Positions 47,603-59,600 of a stretch of DNA of 64,000 nt are shown here, in pieces. The stretch is from Taeniopygia guttata (lineage: Eukaryota > Chordata > Aves > Passeriformes > Estrildidae). The stretch covers positions 1,199,501 through 1,263,500 of the forward strand of contig NC_133060.1 in the NCBI RefSeq assembly GCF_048771995.1, in the 5' to 3' direction. The translations under genes and the position numbers were made by a program. Under the pieces are notes generated by a model. It saw nothing but the letters and a program-made list of their open reading frames with translations. It had not been told where the DNA came from and did no database searches. The first letter of the stretch is position 1. The number at the start of each line of letters is the position of its first letter.

Positions 47603-50600
47603 ATGGCGGAGGAGCGGCCCGAGGTGCTGCAGGTGCTGGTGAAGACGTTGGACTCGCAGACGCGGAGCTTCGAGGTGGAACCGGAGGTGAGGGGGGTGCC
47701 GGTGTGACCCCCGGTGACCCCTCCCGGTGCCGGTGTGACCCTCCCGGTGACCCTCCCGGTGCTACCGGCAGATCTCGGTGCGGGAGTTCAAGCAGCGAAT
47801 CGCCGGCGCCGTCAGCATCGCGGCCGAGAAACAGCGGCTGATCTACCAGGGCCGCGTGCTGCAGGACGAGCGGAAACTGCGGGAGTACAGTACGGGAATA
47901 AACCGGGAACCGGGAATGGGAACGGGAATGGGAACGGGAATAAACCGGGAACCGGGAATAAACCGGGAATAAACCGGGAATGGGACCGGGAATGGGACCG
48001 GGAATGGGAACGGGAATGGGAACGGGAATGGGAACGGGATCTACCAGGGCCGCGTGCTGCAGGACGAGCGGAAACTGCGGGAGTACAGTACGGGAATAAA
48101 CCGGGAACGGGAACGGGAATGAACCGGGAATGGGAACGGGAATGGGAACGGGAATAAATCGGGAATAAACTGGGAATGGGAACGGGAATAAACCGGGAAT
48201 AAACCGGGAATGGGAACGGGAATAAACCGGGAATAAACCGGGAATGAGAACAGAAATGGGAACAGGAATAAATCGGGAATAAACCGGGAATGGGAACGGG
48301 AATAAACCGGGAATGGGGACGGGAATGGGGATGGGAATGGGAATGGGACCGGGAATGGGGAATGGGGAAATGGGAACGGGAATGGGAATGGGAACTGGGA
48401 ATAAACCGGGAATGGGAACGGGAATAAACTGGGAATGAACCGGGAATGGGAACGGGAATAAACCGGGAATAAACTGGGAATGGGAACGGGAATGGGAACC
48501 GGGAATGGGAACGGGAACGGGAATAAACCGGGAATGGGAATGGGAATGAACCGGGAATAAACCGGGAATGGGAACGGGAATGGGAATGGGAATGGGAATG
48601 GGAACGGGAATGGGAATGGGAATGGGAACGGGAATGGGGAACCAGGAATGGAACGGGGAACTGGGAACGGGAACGGGAATGGAACGGGAACCGGGAATAA
48701 ACCGGGAATGGGACCGGGAATAAACCGGGAATAAACCGGGAATGGGGATGGGAACCGGGAATGGGAACGGGAATGGGAATGGGAATAAACCGGGAATGGG
48801 AACGGGAATGAACCGTGAATAAACCGGGAACGGGGACGGGAATGGGGATGGGAACCGGGAATGGGAACGGGAATGGGACCGGGAATGGGAATGGGAACGG
48901 GAATGGGAATGGGAATGGGAATGGGAATGGGACCGGGAATGGGAACCGGGAACGGGAATGGAACGGGAACCGGGAATGGGAATGGGAACGGGAATGGGAA
49001 TGGGAATGGGAATGGGAATGGGACCGGGAATGGGAACCGGGAACGGGAATGGGAACGGGAACCGGGAATGGGAATGGGAACGGGAATGGGAACCGGGAAC
49101 GGGAATGGGAACGGGAATGGGAACGGGAATGGGAATGGGAATGGGAATGGGAATGGGAATGGGAATGGGAATGGGAATGGGAATGGGAATGGGAACGGGA
49201 ATGGGAACCGGGAACGGGAATGGGAACGGGAATGGGAATGGGAATGGGAACCGGGGCCTGGGGGGGGTCTTGGGGTTGGAATTTTTTTGGGGGGATTTTG
49301 GGGTTGGAATTTTTTGGGGGGGGTCTCGGGGTTGTTTATTTTTCTGGGGGGAATCTCGGGGTTATTTTTGGGGGGGTCTCGGGGTTGTTTATTTTTGGGG
49401 GGGTCTTGGGGTTATTTTTTGGGGGGGGTCTCGGGGTTGGAATTTTTTGGGGGGGGTCTTGGGGTTATTTTTTGGGGGGTCCTGACCCCCCCCGTCCCCC
49501 CCAGATGTGGGGGGCAAGGTGATCCACCTGGTGGAGCGCGCCCCCCCCCAGTCCCCGGGCTCGGGGGGACCCTCGGGGGTCGGCGCCTCCCCCCAGCCCC
49601 CCCAAAACGGGGGCGGCCCTCGGGGGGGCCCCGACAGGAACGCCAACAGCTACGTGATGGTGGGGACCTTCAACCTGCCGGTGAGGGGATTGGGGGGCTC
49701 TGAGGGGGTTTTGGGGGGTTTTGGGGGGTCTCTGAGGGGGTTTGGGGGGCTCTGAGGGGGTTTGGGGGGGCTCTAAAGGGGTTTTGGGGGGCTCTGAGGG
49801 GGTTTGGGGGGCTCTGAGGGGATTTTTGGGGGGTCTCTGAGGGGTTTTGGGGGGCTCTGAGGGGGTTTTGGGGGGGTTATGAGGGGGATTGGGGGTCTTT
49901 GAGGGGGGTTTTGGGGGGCTCTGAGGGGGTTTGGGGGGGCTGTGAGGGGGTTTTGGGGGGCTCTGAGGGGGTTTGGGGGGGCTGTGAGGGGGTTTGGGGG
50001 GGCTCTGAGGGGATTTGGGGGGCTCTGGGGGGGTTTGGGGGGGCTCTGAGGGGATTTGGTGGGGTTTGGGGGGGCTCTGAGGGAGTTTGGGGGGGCTCTG
50101 AGGGGGTTTGGGGGGCTCTGAGGGGGTTTGGGGGGGTCTGAGGGGATTATTTGGGTTCTAAAGGGGTTTTGGGGGGGCTCTGAGGGGTTTTGGGGGGCTC
50201 TGAGGGGGTTTGGGGGGGCTCTGAGGGGATTTGGGGGGGCTCTGAGGGGATTTGGGGGGCTCTGAGGGGTTTTGGGGTGCTCTGAGGGGGATTTGGGGGG
50301 CTCTGAGGGGTTTTGGGGGGGTTTTGGGGGTCTCTGAGGGGATTTGGGGGGCTCTGAGGGGATTTTTGGGGGCTCTGAGGGGATTTGGGGGGCTCTGAGG
50401 GGATTTGGGGGGGCTCTGAGGGGTTTTTTGGGGTTCTAAAAGGGGTTTTGGGGGGCTCTGAGGGGGTTTGGGGGGGCTCTGAGGGGATTTGGGGGGGCTC
50501 TGGGGGATTTGGGGGGCTCTGAGGGGTTTTTTGGGGTTCTAAAGGGGATTTGGGGGGGCTCTGAGGGGATTTTGGGGGGGTTATGAGGGGGTTTGGGGGG

Positions 50601-53600
50601 CTCTGAGGGGGTTTGGGGGGGTTTGGGGGGGCTCTGAGGGGGTTTTGGGGGCTCTGAGGGGATTTGGGGGGGCTCTGAGGGGATTTGGGGGGGGGCTCTG
50701 AGGGGTTTTGGGGGGGCTCTGAGGGGATTTTTCGGGGGTTTTGGGGGGCTCTGAGGGATTTTGGGGGGCTCTCAGGGGGGTCAATAATTTGGGGTCCCCC
50801 CCCCAGATCGACGGCTCCTCCGTCGACGTCCACATCAACATGGACCAGGGCCCCGGCCAGGTGGGTCTGGGGGCGTTTTGGGGGGTCCCGGCCCTGCCCC
50901 CCAATTTTGGGGGTCTTGGGGGGGGCCCGGGGTGACCCCCCCAATTCTGGGGGTCTTACGGGACCCCCAAAATGTCCCCCCAAAAAGCAGAGTGAGCCCC
51001 GAATGCGGCTGCTGGTGGCCCAGCACATGCTGAGGGACATCCAGGGGGTGCTGGCGCAGCTGGAGGTGAGACCCCCAAAATCACCCCAAATTCATCCCAA
51101 AGTCACCCCAAATTCAACCCCAAAATCCCCAAAATTCACCCCAAAAATCCCCCCAAATTCACCACAAAAATCTCCCCAAATTCACCCCAGAAATCCACAG
51201 AATTCACCCCAAAAATCCCCCAAATTCAACCCAAAAATCCCCAAAATTCACCCCAAAAAATCCTCCCAAAACCCATCCAGGGGGTGCTGGCGCAGCTGGA
51301 GGTGAGAGACCCCCAAAAATTACCCCAAATTCACCCCAAAAATCCCCCAAATTCACCCCAAAATCCCCCCAAAATCACCCCAAATTCACCCCAAAAAATC
51401 CCCAAAATTCACCCCAAAAATCCCCAAAATTCACCCCAAAATTCACCCCAAATTCACCCCAAATTCACCCCAAAAATCCCCAAATTCACACCCAAAATCC
51501 CCCCAAATTCACCCAAAAAATATCCAAAAATCCCCCAAATTCACCCCAAATTCACCCCAAAAATCACCCCAAACCCCCCCAAATCCCCCCTTAAACTCCC
51601 CCCAAATCCCCTCAAATGCCCCCAAATTTCCCCAAACCCCCCCAAATTCCCCCCAAATTTCCCCAAATCCCCCCAGATTTCCCCCAAACCCCCCAAATCC
51701 CATTTCCCCTCCCCCCCCCAGGGCTCGGGGGGGTCTCGCTCCCCCCCCCAGGCCGAGGGTCCCCCCCCGGCTCCCCCGGAGCCCCCCGGGCCCCCCCCCG
51801 AGGAGCCGATGGAGGCGGCGGCGCCCCCCGAGACCCCCGAGACCCCCGAGACCCCCGGGCCCGGCCCCGAGGCCGCCAGGTCAGAATTGGGGGGTTTGGG
51901 GGGTCCTGGGGGGGATTTGGGGGTCCCAGGGGGAATTGGGGGGTCCTGGGGGGGTTTTGGGGGGTCCTGGGGGGAATTTGGGGGGTCCTGGGGGGGGTTT
52001 GGGGGGTCCTGGGGGATATTTTGGGGGTCCCAGGGGGGATTTGGGGGGATTTGGGGAGGGGTTCGGGGGTCTTGTGAGGGGTTTGGGGGGTCCTGGGGGG
52101 TTTAGGGGGGTCCCAGGGGGGATTTGGGGGTCCCAGGGGGGGTTTAGAGGGTCCTGGGGAGAATTTGGGGGTTTCAGGAGGATTTTGGGGGGTCCTGGGG
52201 GGGATTTGGGGGGTCCCGGGGGGGGTTTGGGGGGTCCCAGGGGGGATTTGGGGAGGGGTTTGGGGATCCCAGGGGGGATTTGGGGGGTTTTGGGGAGATT
52301 TGGGGGGGTCCCAGGGGGGATTTGGGGGTCCCAGGGGGGAATTGGGGGGTCCCAGGGGGGGATTTAGGGGGTCCTGGGGGGGATTTGGGGGTCCCAGGGG
52401 GGATTTGGGGGTCCCAGAGGGAATTTGGCGGGTCCCGGGGGGGGATTTGGGTGGTCCTCATGGATTTTTGGGGGTCCCTTGGGTGGATTTTGGGGGGATT
52501 TTTTGGGGGGGGGTTTGGAGTCCCTTGGTGGGGATTTTGGGGGTTTTTTGGGATCCTTTGGGGGGTTTTTGGGGTACCCTTGGTGGGGTTTTTTTGGGGG
52601 TATTTTGGGGGGGTCCTGGGGGATTTTGGGGGTCCCTTGGGGGGATTTTGGGGGTCCCTTGGGGGGATTTTGGGGGATTTTTTGGGGGTATTTTGGGGGG
52701 GTCCTGGGGGATTTTGGGGGTCCCTTGGGGGGATTTTGGGGGATTTTTTGGGGGTATTTTGGGGGCTCCTTTGGGGGATTTTGGGGGCGTTTTTTGGGGT
52801 CCCTTGGGACGATTTTGGGTGGGTTTTTTGGGGTTCACTTGGGGTGATTTTGGGGGGTTTTTTGGGGGTCTTTTGGGGGCGTCCTGGGGGGATTTTGGGG
52901 GTTTTTTTGGGGGCTCATTTGGGCGATTTTGGGGGGGTTTTTTGGGGGGTTTTTTGGGGTCCCAGGGGTTTTTTTTGGGGTGATTTTGGGGCTTTTTTTT
53001 GGGGGGGGGGGGGTTGGGTGATTTTGGGGGAGGGTTTTGGGGTGATTTTGGGGGGTTTTTTGGGGGGTCCCTTGGTGGGGATTTTTTGGGGGTCCTGGGG
53101 GATTTTGGGGGGGTTTTTTGGGGATCCTTTGGGGGATTTTTTGGGATTCCTTGGGGTGATTTGGGGGGGATTTTTTGGGGGTCCTTTGGGGGATTTTGGG
53201 GGGTCCCTTGGTGGGGATTTTGGGGGCGTTTTTTGGGGGTCCCTTGGGGGGATTTTGGGGGGGTTTTTTGGGGGTCCTTGGGACGATTTTGGGGGGTATT
53301 TTTTGGGGTGATTTTGGGGGGGTTTTTTGGGGGTCCTTTGGGGGATTTTGGGGGGTCCCTTGGTGGGGATTTTGGGGGGCTTTTGGGGTGATTTTGGGGG
53401 GGTTTTTAGTGATCCTTTGGGGGATTTTGGGGAGGTTTTTTTTGGGTTTTTTTGGGAGGTCCCTTGGGGTGATTTTGGGGGGATTTTTTGGGGGTCTTTT
53501 GGGGGGGTCCTGGGGGGATTTTGGGGGGTTTTCTTTGGGGCTCCCTTGGGGGATTTGGGGGGGTCCTGGGGGATTTTGGGGGCGTTTTTTGGGGTCCCTT

Positions 53601-56600
53601 GGGGGGATTTTGGGGGGGTTTTTTGGGGTTCCCTTGGGGTGATTTTGGGGGGGTTTTTTGGGGGTCTTTTGGGGGGGTCCTGGGGGGATTTTGGGGGGTT
53701 CTTTTTGGGGCTCCTTTGGGGATATTTTGGGGGGGTCCTGGGAGGTTTTGGGGGGTTTTTTGGGGTCCCAGGGGGGTTTTTTGGGGTGATTTTGGGGCTT
53801 TTTTTTTTTGGGAGGGTTTGGGTGATTTCGGGGTGTTTCCCGGGGGTCCCTGACTGACGCCCCCTCCCCACCCCGCAGCCCCCCGAGCCCCGCCGAGCTG
53901 GGGGAGGTGCTGGGGGAGCTGCGGCGCCTGGAGCTGCGCCTGGAGCCGCATCGGCAGCGCTATCGTGACATGCTGGCGGCCGCCGCGACAGCCGACTACG
54001 GCCACGACGTGGGCGGGGGTCCCGGGGGGCTTTGGGGGGGCTTTGGGGGGTCCCGGGGGGGGTTTGGGGCGATTTTGGGGGGTTTTGGGGGTCCCGGGAA
54101 GGGTGGGCGGGGCCATATCGGCAGCGCTATCGCGACATGCTGGCGGCCGCCGCGACTGCCGACTACGGCCACGACGTGGGTGGGGGTCCCGGGGGGCTTT
54201 GGGGGGATTTGGGGGGGATTTTGGGGGGATTTTGGGGGGTTTTGAGGGTCCCAAAAGGGGGTTTGGGGCGATTTTGGGGGGTTTTGGGGGTCCCGGGAAG
54301 GGTGGGCGGGGCCATATCGGCAGCGCTATCGCGACATGCTGGCGGCCGCCGCGACAGCCGACTACGGCCACGATGTGGGTGGGGGTCCCGGGCGGATTTG
54401 GGGGGGATTTGGGGGGATTTTGGGGGGTTTTGGGGGTCCCAAAAGGGGTGGGCGGGGCCATATCGGCAGCGCTATCGCGACATGCTGGCGGCCGCCGCGA
54501 CAGCCGACTACGGCCACGACGTGGGCGGGGGTCCTGGGGGGCTTTGGGGGGATTTGGGGGGGTTTTGGGGGAATTTGGGGCGATTTTGGGGGGTCCCGGG
54601 GGGGATTTGGGGGGATTTTGGGGCGATTTTGGGGGGTTTTGGGGGTCCCAAGAGGGGTGGGCGGGGCCGTATCGGCAGCGCTATCGCGACATGGTGATGA
54701 TATCCTGGGGGAGGGGGGATTTTGGGGGGGTTTTGGGGGGTCTTGAAGGGGTTTTGGGGGTCTCGGGGAGTTTTTGGGGGTCTCAGGGGGTTTTTGGGGG
54801 GGTCTCTGGGGGGTTTTTGGGGGGTCCCTGATGAATTTTGGGAGGATTTTTGGGGGTATCTCTGATGATTTTTGGGGGGGTCCCTGATGATTTTTTGGGG
54901 TGTTTTTTGGGGATCCCTTGGGGGGATTTTGGGGGGGTTTGGGGTTTCCTTGGGGGGATTTTGTGGGGGGGTTTGGGGGGATTTTTCGGGGGTATCCCTG
55001 ATGATTTTTGGGGGTATTTTTTGGGGGGTCTCTGATGATTTCGGGAGGATTTTTGGGAGGTGTTTCTGACGGATTTCGGGGGTGTCTCTGACGATTTTTG
55101 GGGGTGTTCCTGATGATTTTTTAGGGGTGTTTTTGAGGGTGTCTCTGATGAATTTTGGGGGTGTCTTTTAGGGGGTCCCTGATGATTTTTGGGGGGTGTC
55201 TCAGATGATTTTTGAGGAGTTCCCTGCTGATTTTCGGGAGGATTTTTGGGAGGGGTTTCTGACGGATTTTGGGGGTGTCTCTGACGATTTTTCGGGGCGT
55301 CCCTGAGGATTTTCGGGGTGTCTTTGGGGGGTGTCCCTGCTGATTTTCGGGAGGATTTTCGGGGGGTGTTTCTGACAGATTTCGGGGGTGTCTCTGCTGA
55401 TTTCGGGGTCCCCCCCCAGGCGGAGGCGCGGGAGGCGGCGCAGCGGCTGCAGACGCTGGTGGGGGAGGGGCAGCGGCTGGTGGCCAACGCTCTCTTGGCT
55501 CTGTCCGAGCTCCGCGTCAATTTGGGGGGACCCCCCCCCCGCCCCCTGACGCTGGCCCGGCCCCTCCCCCACTACGGACCCCCCATGCTGGTCCAGCAGG
55601 CCACGATCCCCATCCAGGTGGGGCACCCCCAAATTTGGGGGGGGGGGGGGGATTTGGGGGGGTGGGGGGAGGGGCAGGGATGGAGGTATGGGGGGAAAGG
55701 GTTAAAAATGGGGGGGGGGCTTAAATAGGGGGGGGGAAAGGAGCCAAAAATGGGGGGAATGACCCCAAAATATGGGGATGGGGGCATTAAAATGGGGAGG
55801 GGACCCTGAAATGGGGGAGGGGGACCCTGAAATGGGCATGGGGACCCCAAATTGGGGGGGGGGACCCTGAAATGGGGCGGAAAGGACCCAAAAATTGAGG
55901 AAATGACCCAAAAATTGAGGAAATGACCCCAAAAATGGGGATGGGGGCCTTAAAATGGGGGAGGGGAATCTCAAAATGGGGATGGGGACCCCAAAATGGG
56001 GGAGGGGGACCCCTGAAATTGGGGAGGGGACCCCAAAATGGGGGAGTGGGACACTGAAATGGGGGAGGGGGACCCCGAAATGAGGATTGAGACCCTACAA
56101 TAAGGGTAGGGACCCCAAAATAAGGGTGGGGACCCCAAAATGAGGGTGGGGACCCCAAAGTGGGGGTGGGGACCCCAAAGTGGGGGTGCTGGGGGGGGGA
56201 GGGGGGGGTGAAGCCCACCCTGGGGCGTCCCCCCCTGACCCCTCCCCCCCCCCGGCCCCCCCAGATCAACGTGGGCACCACGGTGACGATGGCCGGGAAC
56301 GGGGGTCCCGCCCCCCCCCAAACCCCCCCGAGCTCCCCCCCGGCCCCCCCGCGCCCCCCGGGGACCCCCCCGAGGCGGCCCCGCCCCCCCCGGGCCCCTC
56401 CCCCCCCCCGCCCCCTCCCCCACCCCCGGGGCCCCCCCGCGTGATCCGGATCTCGCACCAGAGCGTGGAGCCCGTGGTGATGATGCACATGAACATCCAG
56501 GGTGAGCCCGGGGACCCCGAAAATGCCCCAAAAACTGACCTGGGGACCCCAAAAATGGCCCTAAAATGGCCCCAAAAACAGCCCCAAAAACTGACCCGGG

Positions 56601-59600
56601 AACCCCAAAAATGACCCAAAAATGGCCCCAAAAACTGACCCAAAAACTGACCCAAAAACTGCCCCGGGAACCCCAAAAACGGCCCCAAAAACTGACCTGG
56701 AACCCCAAAAATGACCCAAAAATGCCCTAAAAACTGACCTGGGGACCCCAAAAATGGCCCTAAAAATGGCCCCAAAAACTGCCCCAAAAACTGGCCCGGG
56801 AACCCCGAAAATGACCCAAAAACTGACCCGAAAACGGCCCCAAAAACTGACCTGGGGACCCCAAAAATGGCCCTAAAATGGCCCTAAAAACAGCCCCAAA
56901 AACTGACCCAAAAATGGTCCCAAAAACTGACCCAAAAACTGCCCTGGGGACCCCAAAAACGGCCCCAAAAACTGCCCTGGGGACCCCAAAAATGGCCCTA
57001 AAAACTGCCCTGGGGACCCCAAAAATGACCCAAAAATGGCCCCAAAAACAGCCCCAAAAATTGACCCAAAAACTGCCCTGGAACCCCAAAAATGACCCAA
57101 AAATGGCCCCAAAAACTGACCCAAAAACTGACCCAAAAACTGCCCCGGGAACCCCAAAAACGGCCCCAAAAACTGCCCCAGGACCCCCAAAAACTGCCCA
57201 GGACCCCCCAAAATCCCCCCGTGGCCGCCCCCGTCCCCCTCCGCTCTCCCCAAACCCCCCCATGACCCCCCAAATCCCCCAAACCCCCCCATGACCCCCC
57301 AAATCTCTGGGCCCCCCCAGATTCGGGATCTCCCCCCTCGGGGGGCTCGGCCGGACCCCCCGGCCCCGGGCTGGGCATCGGTGAGTGGGGCTGGGGGCTT
57401 CGGGGGGGGGCTGGGGGGGTTTTGGGGGGTCTGGGGGGAATTTTGGGGGGTCCGGGTGGGGTTTTGGGGGGTCTGGGGGGGGATTTGGGGGAGTTTTGGG
57501 GGGTCTGCGGGAGTTTTAGGGGGGGGTTTGGGGGGTCTGATGGGGATTTTGGGGTGTCTGGGGGGGATTTGGGGGAATTTTGGGGGGTCTGGGGGAGGTT
57601 TGGGGGGTCTGGGGGGGGATTTGGGGGAATTTTGGGGGGTCTGGGGGGGGCTCTGGGGGGGTTTTGGGGGGGTCTGGGGGTGTTTTGGCGGGTCTGAGGG
57701 GAGTCTGGGGGGAATTTTGGGGGGGGTCTGACGGGGATTTGGGGTTTTTTTGGGGGGTTTTGGGGGTCTGATGGGGATTTTGGGGGTCTGGGGTTTTTTT
57801 GGGGGGAATTTTAGGGGGGTCTGGGGGGGCTCTGGGGGGATTTTGGGGGATTTTGGGGGGGTCTGGGGGTTTTCTGGGGGTTTTTTTGGGGGGGGTTTGG
57901 GCGTTTTTTTGGGGTTTTTTTGAGGGGTTTTTAGGGTTTTTTTTGGGTGTTTTTGGGGGTTTTTTGGGGTTTTTTTTAGGGGGTTTTTTGGGGGAGTTTT
58001 TTGGGGTTTTTTTGTGGGGGGTTTTTGGGGTTTTTTTTTGGGGTTTTTTTAGGGGTTGTTTGGGGTTTTTTTAGGGTTTTTTTTGGGGGATTTTTTGGGG
58101 GTTTTTGGGGGGTTTTTTTGGGTGTTTTTAGAGGGTTTTTGGGGGATCTGTGGTTTTTTTTGGGGGGATTTTTGGGGGGTTTTTTGGGGGGGGATTTTGA
58201 AGGTTTTTTTGGGGTTTTTTTTGGCATTTTTTGGAGGGTTTTTTTGGGGTTATTTTTGGGGGTCCATCCTTTCTGACCCCCCCTCCCCTCCCCCCCGCAG
58301 GCGGTTTGGGGGTGCAGCTGCCGCCCCTCCCCCCGAGTTCCTTCAGGCGGTGGCGCAGCAAATCACCCAACAGGCCATGGCCGCCGCCGCCTCCGCGGCC
58401 ACAGGTACCGACCCTGACCTCTGACCCCTGACCCCTGACCTCTGTCATCTGACCCTTATTGACACTTACTGACACTTACCGACCCCTGACCCCTGACCCC
58501 TGACCTCTGACCCTTACTGACCCTTACTGACCCTTATTGACCACTGACCTCTGACCCTTACTGACCAATGATCTGTACTGACCCCTGATCTCTGACCCCA
58601 AATGACCCCAACTGACCCCGAACTGACCTCATCTGACCCCGTCTGACCCCAAGTGACCTCATCTGACCACAAATGACGCCAAACTGACCCCAAATGACCC
58701 CAAATGACCTCGTCTGACCCCAAGTGACCCCAAGTGACTCCAAAGTGACCCCAACTGACCTCATCTGACCCTGAATGACCCCAAATGACCCCGAAGTGAC
58801 CCCAAATGACCTCATCTGACCTCATCTGACCCCAAAGTGACCCTGAATGACCCCAACTGACCTCATCTGACCCCAACTGACCCCAAATGACCCCAACTGA
58901 CTCCAAATGACCCCGACTGACCCCAACTGACCCCGAAGTGACCCCAAATTACCCCGACTGACCCCAACTGACCCCGAGGTGACCCCAAATGACCCCATCT
59001 GTCCCCAACTGACCCCAAGTGACCCCAAGTGACCCCGAGGTGACCCCCCCGTGTCGCTGCCCCTCCCCCCAGGTCAGCCCGTGGGGGGGTTCCCCTCCCC
59101 CGCCCGGGTGGTCATCGCCCGTCCCTCCGCCCCTCCCCCACGGCCCACCCACCCCGGGGCACCCCAGAGCGGAGCCGGAGCCGTGAGTGGGGGAGGGGCG
59201 GGGGGAGGGGTGGGGGGGTAGGGGAGGGGTTTGGGGGTCCCTAAAGGGGGTGGGGGAGGTGTTTGGGGGTACTGGAGGGGGTGCGGGGGGGGGGAGGGGA
59301 GGGGTTTGGGGGGGTGGGGGGCAGGGTTTGGGGGTCCCTAAAGTGGGTGGGGGAGGGGTTAGGGGGGTGGGGGGAGGGGTTTGGGGGGTGGGGGAGGGGT
59401 TTTGGGGTCCCTAAAGTGGGTGGGGGAGGGGTGCAGGGGGGTTTTTGGGGGATGGGGGAGAGGTTTGGGGTCCTTAAAGTGGGTGGGGGAGGGGTGCAGG
59501 GGGGTGGGGGAGGGGTTTGGGGGTCCCTAAAGTGGGTGGGGGAGGGGTGCAGGGGGGTTTTTGGGGGATGGGGGAGAGGTTTGGGGTCCTTAAAGTGGGT

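Noticed and set aside
54690-54705. ggtgatgatatcc as a snoRNA C box
   Set aside because: No D box with a matching terminal stem follows; it is the broken edge of a BAG6 exon decoy.
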